Below are positions 43,637 through 52,207 of a stretch of 64,000 nt of DNA, piece by piece; the stretch's first letter is position 1, and each line of letters begins with the position of its first letter. The stretch is taken from the NCBI GenBank assembly GCA_900547295.1, contig URGK01000003.1:1-64000 (forward strand). Direction: 5' to 3'. The stretch is from an uncultured Eubacteriales bacterium. Its GTDB lineage: Bacteria > Bacillota > Clostridia > Peptostreptococcales > Anaerovoracaceae. Below the pieces are notes generated by a model that worked only from the letters and a program-made list of their open reading frames with translations, was not told where the DNA came from and searched no databases. A program made the position numbers and the translations under genes.

Positions 43637-45466
43637 ATGTGCGGTATAGTAGGATATGTAGGCGCAGACAATGCCAAAGAAGTAATAATAGACGGACTCA
43701 AGAGGCTTGAATACAGAGGTTATGACTCTGCAGGGATAGCTCTTAATATAAATAATCATATTGAAATAAGAAAACATGTGGGTGAAATCAAAAACCTCGA
43801 AAAAATAATAGGTGACAGCAGCTTTGAAAGCAACATAGGTATAGGACATACCAGATGGGCAACTCACGGTGCGCCGTCAGATATCAATGCCCATCCTCAT
43901 GCCAATATGGATAATACGGTTGCTGTGGTGCACAACGGCATTATAGAGAATTTTGTAGAGCTTAGAGAGATGCTTGAAACAGAGCATGGTATTGTATTCA
44001 GATCAGAAACCGACACAGAGGTTATAGCCCAGCTTATAGGTATATACAATGAGGGCGATCTGGTAGATGCCGTATACAAGGCTGTAGGCAAGATGAGAGG
44101 AGCCTATGCCATAGGTGTAATTTCATCAAAGGACCCTGACAAAATAGTTGCGGTAAGAAAAGATGCTCCGCTGGTTGCAGGAATAGGCAAGGGATGCAAT
44201 TTTATTGCATCTGATATTCCGGCGCTTCTCAAATATGTAAGAGAGGTGTACCTTATCGAAAACGGCGAAACCGTTGTTCTTGACAAGGACTCAATTAAAA
44301 TATATGACGAAAACAGAAATGAAGTCAAAAGAGATGTATTTCATGTGACATGGGATTCTGATGCTGCCGAAAAAGAAGGCTTTGAGCATTTTATGCTCAA
44401 GGAGATTTACGAGCAGCCTAAGGGCGTTTCCGAAACCCTGAACAGAAGAATTGACGAAAACGGCAGGATTAAGCTTGACGGCATCAGTCTTACAAGAGAG
44501 GATCTTGACGATATATCAAAGGTGTACATAGTTGCCTGCGGCACAGCTTATCATGCAGGCCTTATAGGCAAGGCTGTAATTGAGAAATTTGCAAGGATTT
44601 CCGTTGAGGTGGATGTTGCATCAGAGTTCAGATACAGAGATCCGCTCATAGATGAGCACACCCTCTTTATAGCCATAAGCCAGTCGGGAGAGACTCTTGA
44701 TACTCTTGCGGCGCTCAGAGAGGCCAAGAGAAAGGGAGCCAGAGTTCTGTCCGTTGTAAATGTAGTCGGAAGCTCGGTTGCAAGAGAGTCTGACGATGTG
44801 TTCTATACATGGGCAGGACCTGAAATTGCAGTTGCCTCCACCAAAGCCTACACAACCCAGCTTATGTGCATGTATCTGCTGGCGCTTCATATGGGTCAGG
44901 TAAGGGGCACAATAGATGACGCTTACTTTGAAACAGTTATGAATCAGCTCAAGGCGCTTCCTGAAAAGCTTGAAAGAGTGCTTGAGCAGGAGGAGCATAT
45001 AGCGCAGATTGCAGAGAAGATATACAGAAACAACAATGTATTCTTTATAGGCAGAGGCATGGATGCTTCCATAGCATACGAGGGCTCACTCAAGCTAAAG
45101 GAAATCTCATATATCAATTCTTTCGCCATGGCGGCGGGAGAACTGAAGCACGGCACTATCGCGCTGATAGAGCCGGGCACTCTGGTTATAGCTCTTGCGG
45201 CGCAGGAGAAGCTGTATGAAAAAATGCTTTCAAACATACAGGAAATCAAAGCCAGAGGCGCGCTGGTAATCGGTGTTGCAAAGGATAATTCAGACGCTAT
45301 TGAAAAGCAGTCGGATATGACAATCTACATACCGGACTGCATAGACGAGGTTTCACCGGTGCTTGAAATAGTACCGCTGCAGATACTGGCATATCATATT
45401 GCAAGGCTTAGAGGCTGCAATATAGATAAACCGAAGAACCTGGCAAAATCAGTAACAGTTGAATAG
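43637..45466 (+). CDS. glmS: Glutamine:fructose-6-phosphate aminotransferase (isomerising)
   Basis: 609 residues. The N-terminal Ntn glutaminase has catalytic Cys2 (MCGIVGYVG), with HTRWATHG and NGIIEN motifs. Two SIS sugar isomerase domains follow (about 285-415 and 455-595), with SQSGETLDT and a C-terminal AKSVTVE that closes the active site. It makes glucosamine-6-phosphate. It lies 18 bases after glmM, and there is no room for a glmS ribozyme between them. Confidence 0.97.
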   Translation: MCGIVGYVGADNAKEVIIDGLKRLEYRGYDSAGIALNINNHIEIRKHVGEIKNLEKIIGDSSFESNIGIGHTRWATHGAPSDINAHPHANMDNTVAVVHNGIIENFVELREMLETEHGIVFRSETDTEVIAQLIGIYNEGDLVDAVYKAVGKMRGAYAIGVISSKDPDKIVAVRKDAPLVAGIGKGCNFIASDIPALLKYVREVYLIENGETVVLDKDSIKIYDENRNEVKRDVFHVTWDSDAAEKEGFEHFMLKEIYEQPKGVSETLNRRIDENGRIKLDGISLTREDLDDISKVYIVACGTAYHAGLIGKAVIEKFARISVEVDVASEFRYRDPLIDEHTLFIAISQSGETLDTLAALREAKRKGARVLSVVNVVGSSVARESDDVFYTWAGPEIAVASTKAYTTQLMCMYLLALHMGQVRGTIDDAYFETVMNQLKALPEKLERVLEQEEHIAQIAEKIYRNNNVFFIGRGMDASIAYEGSLKLKEISYINSFAMAAGELKHGTIALIEPGTLVIALAAQEKLYEKMLSNIQEIKARGALVIGVAKDNSDAIEKQSDMTIYIPDCIDEVSPVLEIVPLQILAYHIARLRGCNIDKPKNLAKSVTVE

Positions 45467-45477
45467 TTTGAACATAT

Positions 45478-45517
45478 AAGGGCAGAAGTGATTTTTCACT
45501 GTCTGCTCTGTTTTTTT
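45478..45517 (+). terminator. Intrinsic terminator after glmS
   Basis: AGGGCAGAAGTGA paired with TCACTGTCTGCTCT, one bulge, then T7. Confidence 0.9.
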
Positions 45518-45564
45518 ACGCACAGGCGGAAAAAGTAAAGAGGGGAAAAAATTTTTTAAAATTG

Positions 45565-45606
45565 TTAGCACTCACTATTGACGAGTGCTAACAAAAGGTG
45601 TATAAT
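45565..45606 (+). promoter_or_regulatory. CIRCE operator overlapping the hsp20 promoter
   Basis: TTAGCACTC-N9-GAGTGCTAA at 45565-45591 is a perfect CIRCE element, the HrcA repressor site. The -35 TTGACG (45578-45583) lies inside it, with a 17-base spacer to TATAAT (45601-45606). HrcA binding would block RNA polymerase directly. Confidence 0.95.
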
Positions 45607-45675
45607 AAAACCATAGAAAAGGAAAACATAAATTGATATAGTGGATATCCACAATGGGTAATGGAGGTAAATACA

Positions 45676-46119
45676 ATGTTAATGACAAACTTTTTAGGGG
45701 AAAACTTATTCGATGGATTTTTTAATGATTTTGCAAGACCTGAGAGAAGAATTGCAAACTATTCGGCAAACGAGACAGCGGTAATGCGTACAGATGTCAA
45801 GGAAACAGACGGAGGCTATGAGCTTGATGTAGACCTGCCGGGCTACAAAAAAGAAGACATCAAGGCAGAGCTCAAAGACGGCACACTGACAATCAGCGCA
45901 TCAACCAATACCGAAAAAGAGGATAAGGACAAAGACGGTAAATTCATCAGAAGAGAAAGGTTCAGCGGCAGTTGCAGCAGGAGCTTTTATGTAGGCGAAA
46001 ATCTTGATCAGGAAGATATCAAAGCAAAATTTGAAAACGGTATTCTGAAACTTTTCGTACCGAAAAAAGAGGCTAAACCTGAAATCGAGGAAAGCAAATA
46101 CATTGCAATAGAAGGATAA
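45676..46119 (+). CDS. hsp20: Small heat-shock protein (Hsp20/alpha-crystallin)
   Basis: 147 residues. The alpha-crystallin domain (about 40-135) has DVKETDGGYELDVDLPGYKK and FENGILKLFVPK, and a short C-terminal extension. It holds unfolding proteins as an ATP-independent oligomeric chaperone. The start at 45676 follows ATGGAGG; an ATG two codons later is an alternative. It is directly under CIRCE control. Confidence 0.95.
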   Translation: MLMTNFLGENLFDGFFNDFARPERRIANYSANETAVMRTDVKETDGGYELDVDLPGYKKEDIKAELKDGTLTISASTNTEKEDKDKDGKFIRRERFSGSCSRSFYVGENLDQEDIKAKFENGILKLFVPKKEAKPEIEESKYIAIEG

Positions 46120-46143
46120 GGAGTAATCAGATATATGGAAGTT

Positions 46144-46183
46144 AAGGCGGGAGGAACTGTAAGGCAGATACTTCCGCCTTTTT
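46144..46183 (+). terminator. Terminator or attenuator between hsp20 and the dnaJ-like gene
   Basis: AAGGCGGGAG/CTTCCGCCTT with a 17-base loop and T5. It ends 20 bases before the next start and may reduce, not abolish, transcription of that gene. Confidence 0.75.
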
Positions 46184-46203
46184 CAAACAGGGGGTGCTGA
46201 TAA

Positions 46204-47073
46204 ATGAACAAACGAGATTATTATGAAGTCCTTGGGATTGATAAATCCGCTTCCGAAAAAGAACTGAAATCTGCATATCGAAAACTGGCAAAGAAATATC
46301 ACCCTGATGCAAATCCGGGCGACAAGCAATCAGAGGAAAAGTTCAAAGAGCTTTCAGAAGCCTACGATATACTCAAGGACCCTGAAAAAAGAAAGCTGTA
46401 CGACAAATTCGGTCATGCGGCATTTGATGAGAGCATGAATTACAGGCAGCCCGAAAATGAGAACTACAGGGAATATCATTTTACAGGCGGTGACTTTGAA
46501 GATATTTTTAAAGACATTTTCGGCGGACATTCGCACAGGCGAGCTTCGAAGGGCGCAGATATAGAGACGCAGCTTACCGTATCCTTTGATGAGGCGGCTT
46601 TCGGCGCAACCAAAAAACTGTACTTTGAAGGAAACACCAAGAAGCCATTTGAGGTTAAAATTCCGGCAGGCATAAACGAAGGTCAGAGCATCAGACTTAA
46701 GGGCAACGGTCATCCGGGAGAAGGAGGCATGCCGGCAGGTGATATGTATATAAAGATACACATAGCCGAAAAACCGGGATACGAGAGAAAGGGAATGGAT
46801 GTTTACACTACTGAGGAAATTCCGTATACAACTGCGGTTCTTGGCGGCAGTGCGGTTTTCCCTACACTTTACGGCAAAGTCAGATGCAATATACCGCCGG
46901 GAACTCAGTCCGGCAGTAAAATACGGATAAAAAACAAGGGCATAGTATCAATGAAAAACAAGGGACAGTACGGTGACGAATATGTAATGGTGCAGGTTTC
47001 TGTTCCTAAAAATCCTACGCCGCAGGAAAAAGAAAAGCTGCGGGAGCTGGCCCAGCTTGAAAAGGCCTCGTAG
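46204..47073 (+). CDS. DnaJ-like co-chaperone without zinc fingers (CbpA/class B type)
   Basis: 289 residues. A J domain (about 1-70) has HPD in [10 protein letters not shown] short G/F-like linker (ending [17 protein letters not shown]) is followed by two beta-sandwich client-binding domains (about 115-285), with no CxxCxGxG zinc repeats. It is therefore a DnaK partner of the class B type, not the canonical DnaJ. Position after hsp20 implies heat-shock expression through HrcA. Confidence 0.92.
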   Translation: MNKRDYYEVLGIDKSASEKELKSAYRKLAKKYHPDANPGDKQSEEKFKELSEAYDILKDPEKRKLYDKFGHAAFDESMNYRQPENENYREYHFTGGDFEDIFKDIFGGHSHRRASKGADIETQLTVSFDEAAFGATKKLYFEGNTKKPFEVKIPAGINEGQSIRLKGNGHPGEGGMPAGDMYIKIHIAEKPGYERKGMDVYTTEEIPYTTAVLGGSAVFPTLYGKVRCNIPPGTQSGSKIRIKNKGIVSMKNKGQYGDEYVMVQVSVPKNPTPQEKEKLRELAQLEKAS

Positions 47074-47112
47074 GCGTGTAGCGGCGAATATTACATATAA
47101 GTAGAATAAACA

Positions 47113-47159
47113 CCCTCCGGAAGTAATAGATTTTAATAATATTACTTTTAGGGGGTTTT
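47113..47159 (+). terminator. Hairpin and T run just before the oxidoreductase start
   Basis: AAGTAATA/TATTACTT stem extended by CCCT/GGGG pairs, then T5 immediately before ATG. The 3' arm contains the GGGGG that should serve as ribosome binding site, so this may be a terminator of the dnaJ-like unit or a translation-masking hairpin. Confidence 0.5.
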
Positions 47160-47160
47160 T

Positions 47161-48441
47161 ATGTATAGAGCAGTAGTAATAGGTGGAGGCTGGTCAGGAA
47201 TTGCAGCAGCCCTTGGTGCAAAAAAAGCGGGCGCAGAAGTCACTCTTCTTGAAAAAACAGATATGCTGTTGGGGCTTGGCAATGTGGGCGGAATAATGAG
47301 AAACAACGGCAGATATACGGCGGCAGAGGAAAACATCGCTTTGGGAGCAAGTGAGCTTTTTGGCATAACCGACAGCTGCGCAACGCATGTCAATATAGAT
47401 TTTCCGGGCCACAGTCACGCCAGCCTCTACAATGTTATAAAGGTGGAGCCTCAGGTAAGGAGGCTTCTCAGAGAAAAGGGGATAGATATAAGGCTTGTGA
47501 GCAGAGCTGTAGACGTGGAAATGGCAGGAGAGTGCATAGAAAGCATCACTCTTGCAGATGGTGAAAAAATTCAGGGAGATGTATTTATAGAATGTACCGG
47601 CTCTACTGGACCTATGGGTAACTGCCTTGCCTACGGCAACGGCTGCTGCATGTGTATTCTGAGATGCCCGGCCTTTGGTCCGAGGGTGAGCCTTACACAG
47701 AAAGCAGGCAGAAACGATATTATGGGAATGAGAAAAGACGGAGCTTTCGGAGCGTTCAGCGGTTCGGGCAAGCTGGAAAAGCAGTCGCTGTCTGAGGAAA
47801 TACAGGATAAATTAAATGATACAGGAGTTGCCATAGTCCCTGTTCCAAAGCAGCTTATAAATGAAAAAAAGCTGGAGCTTAAAGTATGCCAGCAGTATGC
47901 CCTTGAGGAATTTGCAGAAAACATAGTCCTGCTTGATACAGGCTATGCCAAAATAATGACTCCGTTCTTTGAACTTGAAAAGCTTAGACAGATACCGGGA
48001 TTTGAAAACGCCAGATATATTGACCCTTATGCGGGAGGCAGGGGAAACTCGATAAGATACCTGTCGGTGGCGCAGAGAAACAATGCTATGAAAGCCGAGG
48101 GCATTGAGAATATGTTCTGCGGAGGAGAAAAATCGGGATTTTTTGTTGGACATACGGAGGCAATAACTACAGGATCCCTTGCAGGGTACAATGCCGCAAG
48201 GCTTCTCAAAGGTCTGAGGCTTTTAGAACTGCCGAGGCAGGTTGCTGCAGGCGACCTTATATCCTATGCCAATGAAATGATGGAAACAGAAAACGGACTT
48301 ATGACAAGATATACCTTTGCAGGCGCAGAATACTTTGCAAGAATGAAAGAAAAGAACCTGTATACTACAGATAAGCAGGAGATTGAAAAGCGCATATCAA
48401 GGTATGACCTGCAGGGAATCTATTCGCAGAGAATAATATAG
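47161..48441 (+). CDS. FAD-dependent oxidoreductase (GidA/fumarate-reductase-flavoprotein-like)
   Basis: 426 residues. The N-terminal dinucleotide-binding motif is VVIGGGWSGIAAALGAKKAG with an acidic residue ending the second strand (LLEK). Later come FIECTGSTGP and a C-terminal FCGGEKSGFFVGHTEAITTG flavin-contact motif, as in MnmG-like and FAD-dependent oxidoreductases. It is cytosolic with no signal peptide. A C-x3-C-x-C-x3-C pattern (GCCMCILRCP, about 162-171) is noteworthy and could ligate a metal or serve redox chemistry. Monocistronic; substrate unknown. Confidence 0.8.
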   Translation: MYRAVVIGGGWSGIAAALGAKKAGAEVTLLEKTDMLLGLGNVGGIMRNNGRYTAAEENIALGASELFGITDSCATHVNIDFPGHSHASLYNVIKVEPQVRRLLREKGIDIRLVSRAVDVEMAGECIESITLADGEKIQGDVFIECTGSTGPMGNCLAYGNGCCMCILRCPAFGPRVSLTQKAGRNDIMGMRKDGAFGAFSGSGKLEKQSLSEEIQDKLNDTGVAIVPVPKQLINEKKLELKVCQQYALEEFAENIVLLDTGYAKIMTPFFELEKLRQIPGFENARYIDPYAGGRGNSIRYLSVAQRNNAMKAEGIENMFCGGEKSGFFVGHTEAITTGSLAGYNAARLLKGLRLLELPRQVAAGDLISYANEMMETENGLMTRYTFAGAEYFARMKEKNLYTTDKQEIEKRISRYDLQGIYSQRII

Positions 48442-48487
48442 AGCAGTAAAAGGACAAGACAGACAGATATCGGTGAATATGCCTTGA

Positions 48488-48637
48488 CTTTTTTCGAGAA
48501 AGTACGCCTTTGTGTTTCGTAAAGATGGCGCATTTCACTATTTTATTTTCTCAAAAGGCGGGTTTACTCCGGCGTTGCTGGGAGCTGAAAAAAGAGGTGA
48601 AGTTACGCTGCTGGAACTGGCGGACCTTTATAAGTGA
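48488..48637 (+). pseudogene. Tail of a DUF234-type AAA ATPase
   Basis: The frame encodes RKYAFVFRKDGAFHYFIFSK, then GGFTPALLGAEKRGEVTLLE and LADLYK-stop. The hyy-FSkgGFtp-L pattern and LL-L-DLY ending match the C-terminal nuclease-like DUF234 domain of archaeal/bacterial AAA ATPases. There is no upstream ATPase part, as a TGA lies just before. A gene relic marking an old insertion/deletion site. Confidence 0.6.
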
Positions 48638-48670
48638 ATATAAGGCATCTGTACACTACAGATGTTTGCA

Positions 48671-48724
48671 AAGAGAGCTTACAGTATTGGCGGAAATATC
48701 CGCCTGTGCTGCGGGCTCTTTTTA
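48671..48724 (+). terminator. Compound terminator after the DUF234 relic
   Basis: AAGAGAGC pairs with GGCTCTT around an inner GGCGG/TCCGCC hairpin, then T5. A CATCTGTA/TACAGATG hairpin lies just before it. The following 48725-49079 shows no gene. Confidence 0.65.
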
Positions 48725-49148
48725 TGTTGGCTACATAGTTTGATATAGGGGTCTAGCCGGTGCAGGTAGTAAATTACTTAATATAGGTATGGGGTTAATA
48801 TTCGTGTGGGCTGGTATGCTGGTGAAACAGACTGTTTTGAAATAGGATAGCTTCTTAAGAACTGAATGCAAGGCAATAACTATCATTTAAATTACAGTTG
48901 TATTATGGGGATAGCGAGATGAAAATTATAAAAAATTCAGGGATTTTGAAACTATTATAAGAAAACTGCATCTAATATGTAGAAGTAAATAGCTAAATGA
49001 GATGAGTGATGTCTATGCGAGGATGAAAAAAGAGTTTTTCAAAATCAATATATCACCAGGCTAGGTAAATAAACAACTTATGAAAAACTCTAAACATAAG
49101 TTAATACTATATGAAAAACAGAAGAAAAGCAATGGAGAGGAAGAAAAA

Positions 49149-49589
49149 ATGATTAGTATTAAAAATAAAAAGCAAGTTACTTGTCTCTTGATTATATTTT
49201 CACTTTTTGTAGCGTTAATACCTGCTACTTCTTATGCGGCAAGTAAATATGAAAATTCAAGACCTTTTGTTAATGTAGCATTACCACACGTATGTGATAA
49301 TGTAACTTTAGCAACAGCAGAGAAGAGTACTGATAGAGACTATGGGAAAGCTGAAATCACAAAGATAGGAGGAGGCTCCAGTGGAGTTAACTGCTGGTTT
49401 AGATCAAAAGTTAACGGAGAATGGAAACATAAAACAGGAGACGTTGCCTTTTTTACTACAACAGGAGAAAAAAGGATTGACTATCAAACAGCATATGTAA
49501 AGGGAACAACGGTTCAATTAAGAGCTGAGAATAATACAAGCACCCAATTTGTTAAAGACAAGGTTTCAGGTGAAGTATGGTTTAATTAG
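49149..49589 (+). CDS. Small secreted protein, DUF2712/bacteriocin-like (146 aa)
   Basis: The start at 49149 follows GGAGAGGAAG; an upstream in-frame ATG at 49080 would put a charged stretch before the signal peptide. Residues 1-31 are a signal peptide (basic start, LLIIFSLFVALIPA core, cleavage near SYAA). The mature part is about 115 residues, with two Cys (possible disulfide) and an AENNTSTQF-SGEVWF ending reminiscent of DUF2712 and lactococcin-972-like exported proteins. It sits directly before an ABC permease fragment, the context typical of those families. Function uncertain; base composition is more AT-rich than the core genes. Confidence 0.6.
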   Translation: MISIKNKKQVTCLLIIFSLFVALIPATSYAASKYENSRPFVNVALPHVCDNVTLATAEKSTDRDYGKAEITKIGGGSSGVNCWFRSKVNGEWKHKTGDVAFFTTTGEKRIDYQTAYVKGTTVQLRAENNTSTQFVKDKVSGEVWFN

Positions 49590-49597
49590 AGATTAAC

Positions 49598-49628
49598 AGG
49601 GGACTGACAATCCCCTGAACCTTTTTAA
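49598..49628 (+). terminator. Terminator after the small secreted protein
   Basis: CAGGGGA/TCCCCTG stem with a 7-base loop and a T-rich end. Confidence 0.75.
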
Positions 49629-49669
49629 ATTATGATGTTTAATACAGATGAGGGAAAAGGAAAGGCACA

Positions 49670-50225
49670 ATGTTTATTGAAGAAGTAAAAAAGATAGTAA
49701 GGCGTAATGAGTTTTATGTTGCAGCAATAATAATATTTTTTGCAGTATTTTTAAACTTTTATATTGCCTGTGATAATCTACAGGGCAAACCGATTTCACA
49801 GATACCGTCAGCATGGGAACTTACAGTGCTTAGAAATTACTACTGTTACAATTTTACAGATGCCGTTTTTTCGACTCTGCTTCCTCTGATTGCAAGCATT
49901 ATGGTTGCAGATGTTTATTATACGGAACTTAAGACTGGGATTACAAATTATATAGCAACAAGGATTTCCTACAGCAGTTATATCAAAAATAAGGTTCTGG
50001 CTTCAAGTACGGTGGTCTTTGTCACTATGGGAATTGCAGTCACAGTAAGCATCATGCTTTCGATTATCGCATTTCCTTTGCAGGGTCATTACAGCACAGA
50101 TGTGTCTTTCAGAAGTCTTATGATGCACGACAGATACAGAATATTATGCGGCTTTGAAGGTGCTTATCCGTACCTTAATATTATATTTTTTGGATTTATA
50201 CGCTGTTTGTTTGCAGTGTCATCGT
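49670..50225 (+). pseudogene. ABC-2-type permease, 3' truncated and fused to an NhaC remnant
   Basis: The intact 5' part encodes FIEEVKKIVRRNEFYVAAII and a large extracytoplasmic loop (about 35-70), typical of bacteriocin/peptide-exporter ABC permeases, with about four membrane segments. After residue about 180 the frame runs into sequence from a different gene and stops at 50275. There is no ATPase gene nearby, so the export system is incomplete. It starts 80 bases after the secreted-protein gene. Confidence 0.65.
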
Positions 50226-50657
50226 CACTTTCCAGCTGTCCTTGTTACATCGCTGTTTTACAGAGAATCCATTAATCTCATCGGTCTGCCCGATTATCTG
50301 ATAGATGTTGCGGGACCGTACATGAGCGCCGCATGGCTTCCGGCAATTGCATTTATACTGATTGGTCTTGTATGCTTTGCAACAGGCAACATCTGGAGTA
50401 TACCTGCGGTATGCACTCCTATTATACTGCCGCTGGCTGTTTCAAGCGGGGCAAGTATTCCGCTTACATTGGGCGCAATCATTTCGGCTGCCTGCTTTGG
50501 TGCCCAGGCATGTTTCTATTCGGATGTTACTCTGCTGTCAGCTTCGGCATGCAGAATTAACAATGTTGATTACGCAGTAGCACAGCTGCCGTACATAGGA
50601 ATTGTTACAGCCATAACATTTGTCGGATATGTGGTTGCCGGTTTTGCAATGGCTTAG
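50226..50657 (+). pseudogene. C-terminal fragment of an NhaC-type Na+/H+ antiporter
   Basis: In a different frame from the permease, the sequence reads FPAVLVTSLFYRESINL and later ATGNIWSIPAVCTPIILPLA, GAIISAACFGAQACFYSDVT and VDYAVAQLPYIG, the conserved last four membrane segments of NhaC antiporters. The first two thirds are missing. The join with the ABC permease at about 50205-50235 shows no obvious repeat, so deletion by illegitimate recombination is likely. Confidence 0.75.
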
Positions 50658-50748
50658 GCGGAGGGGCGCTTTTCGGGAATTGCTTTACGTCAGGGCTTTG
50701 CTGCGGCTGTTTCATGCTGCGGGCAAGGACTGTTAAATCAACTTTAAA

Positions 50749-50912
50749 AAACAACCTTTGAACTTTGGAAGCAGAGGTTGTTTTTTTATTATGTAGGAAA
50801 TATCGATTTTTCGATATTTCCGGAATATCAACAAAAGCACCTTGCGAAGAGCCGCCCTTTACGGGCGACATGCAGAAATAGGAATCTTTGATTCCGTATA
50901 TTTCCACTTCTG
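50749..50912 (+). repeat. Terminator plus three-hairpin intergenic element, copy B
   Basis: Terminator AACAACCT/AGGTTGTT with T7 (50750-50787), then hairpin 1 GGAAATATCGA/TCGATATTTCC (50796-50821), hairpin 2 CGCCC/GGGCG with a 5-base loop (50853-50867), and hairpin 3 GAAAT-AGGAAT with ATTCC-ATTTC (50875-50904). Order, spacing and the AGGAAATATCGA, CACCTTG, AGAAATAGGAAT and ATTTCCACTT blocks match copy A. The hairpin 2 stem differs in compensating pairs. Confidence 0.7.
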
Positions 50913-50932
50913 TTATTATAAAGGTAGCCCTT

Positions 50933-50966
50933 ATCTTTTACGGCACGATATCTTTTACGGCACGAT
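50933..50966. repeat. Tandem duplication of a 17-bp sequence
   Basis: ATCTTTTACGGCACGAT occurs twice in direct contact. Probably a slippage product. The surrounding 50913-51300 shows no gene; AAGAC-GCC/GGGTCTT at about 51263-51285 may be a terminator. Confidence 0.85.
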
Positions 50967-51296
50967 TTTATGCAAGCAGTGCGAAATTTAATCGGATAGA
51001 CATAGTTTTACAGGGAATTCTTTATGAAAAACTCCTTTGACCGTGATGTGCATGCTATGCATTATGTTTCGGTGGGCTTATCTCTGCCGGATTACATAGT
51101 TTTTCATAGCGTAAAGCTTGAATTTCTCCATATAATTCTATAATTTGAATAAATTTTCTTTTGGATTATGTTTTGCAAAAGATTTTTCTATAATACACAT
51201 AATCAGATCCTTGTAAAGGATAATGGCAGCGGAGCCGGAAGCAGGCATTCAGAAGCAGGAATAAGACGCCTGACGTCGGGTCTTTTATCAGCGCTA

Positions 51297-51325
51297 TTGA
51301 CAAAAGTTAATAAAAAGTGTAAAAG
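51297..51325 (+). promoter_or_regulatory. Promoter of the XRE-regulator cassette
   Basis: TTGACA, a 17-base spacer and TAAAAG, 34 bases before the GTG start. Confidence 0.5.
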
Positions 51326-51358
51326 TACACTAAGAAACAGAACTGAAAGGAGAAGAGC

Positions 51359-51805
51359 GTGAAGCAAAAGGAATTTTTGGATTTGATGGATTCAAAGTTA
51401 AAATTAATCAGAACAGAATATTGTTTAACTCAGGATAAAATGGCGGCTGTTATCGGTTTGTCGAAAAAAACCCTTGTTGAAATAGAAAAGGGCAGGAGGA
51501 GTCTCAGCTGGTCCGCTGCAGTTGCGGTTACAACGATTTTTTCAGACAGCGAAGTGCTACAGGATTCTTTCAGAGGTGAACTGTCGGATCTTATTAAGGC
51601 AATAGCTTTTGACGATATGCATGTGAGCTATCCGAAGACCATGGGCGGAAAAGTCTGGTGGAGGACAACAAGGGCGCAAGGTGAATATAAGATACAGCAG
51701 AATATTATTTCGAAGCATTACAGAATTATTGACGATGAAAACAGAAGGTATTTTTCCTCATTCGATATAAAAGAGACAGTAAGATATCTTGAGGAATTAA
51801 AGTAA
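51359..51805 (+). CDS. XRE-type helix-turn-helix regulator (148 aa)
   Basis: A GTG start follows AAAGGAG. The N-terminal Cro/CI helix-turn-helix (about 12-65: LTQDKMAAVIGLSKKTLVEIE) is followed by an 80-residue C-terminal region with VWWRTTRAQGEYKIQQN that I do not recognise. The C-terminal part ends YRIIDDENRRYFSSFD, looking like a small beta sheet domain. It leads a cassette of two small membrane proteins and a PstS-like gene, and probably regulates it. Confidence 0.8.
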   Translation: MKQKEFLDLMDSKLKLIRTEYCLTQDKMAAVIGLSKKTLVEIEKGRRSLSWSAAVAVTTIFSDSEVLQDSFRGELSDLIKAIAFDDMHVSYPKTMGGKVWWRTTRAQGEYKIQQNIISKHYRIIDDENRRYFSSFDIKETVRYLEELK

Positions 51806-51829
51806 CAGAAACGAAGGGGGTACAATATT

Positions 51830-52057
51830 ATGTTTATAATTTTCGTAGCCGGAGTCATTGTTGTATTTGTGCCGATAGGGTCGGTGCTGTGGTTTATAGC
51901 TGCGAAGGACAAATATAAGAAAGCGAAAGAAAATACTTGCGGGGATTTGAGTAAAAGGAAAAGGGTCATGTATGCGGCGGCAACGCTGATGACAGTTGCC
52001 GTAGGAGGGCTGCTATTCTTGATAGCATCTTTCACATTGTCTATCAACAATATGTAG
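51830..52057 (+). CDS. Small membrane protein (75 aa)
   Basis: Two hydrophobic segments (about 2-23 and 48-70) separated by a basic loop KDKYKKAKENTCGDLSKRKR. AAGGGGG precedes the ATG, 24 bases after the regulator. Family unknown to me; conserved cassette membership suggests a role with the substrate-binding protein. Confidence 0.6.
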   Translation: MFIIFVAGVIVVFVPIGSVLWFIAAKDKYKKAKENTCGDLSKRKRVMYAAATLMTVAVGGLLFLIASFTLSINNM

Positions 52058-52070
52058 AAAGGAGCAGCAG

Positions 52071-52205
52071 ATGGATAATCATTTAATAAAAATAATAACA
52101 GCAACAGCGGTAATCGGCTGTCTGACAACTGCCGCATTGATTTTATGGACGGTATATTTGTATTCTGACTGTTCTATAATATCGTTCATAGCAAATGGGA
52201 GGTAA
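52071..52205 (+). CDS. Very small membrane protein (44 aa)
   Basis: AGAAAGGAG precedes the ATG. One membrane segment (TAVIGCLTTAALILWTVYLY) with a basic N-terminus. It overlaps neither neighbour (13 bases after the 75-aa gene, 2 bases before the next). Spacing and ribosome binding site make it a credible gene in spite of its size. Confidence 0.5.
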   Translation: MDNHLIKIITATAVIGCLTTAALILWTVYLYSDCSIISFIANGR

Positions 52206-52207
52206 AT

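Noticed and set aside
48510..48743. 77-residue open frame beginning MCFVKMAHF
   Set aside because: It overlaps the recognisable DUF234 tail in another frame, is rich in Cys/Trp as out-of-frame translations often are, and runs through a terminator.
51024..51143. Short frame MKNSFDRDVHAMHY...
   Set aside because: No ribosome binding site and no context; likely chance in a non-coding stretch.
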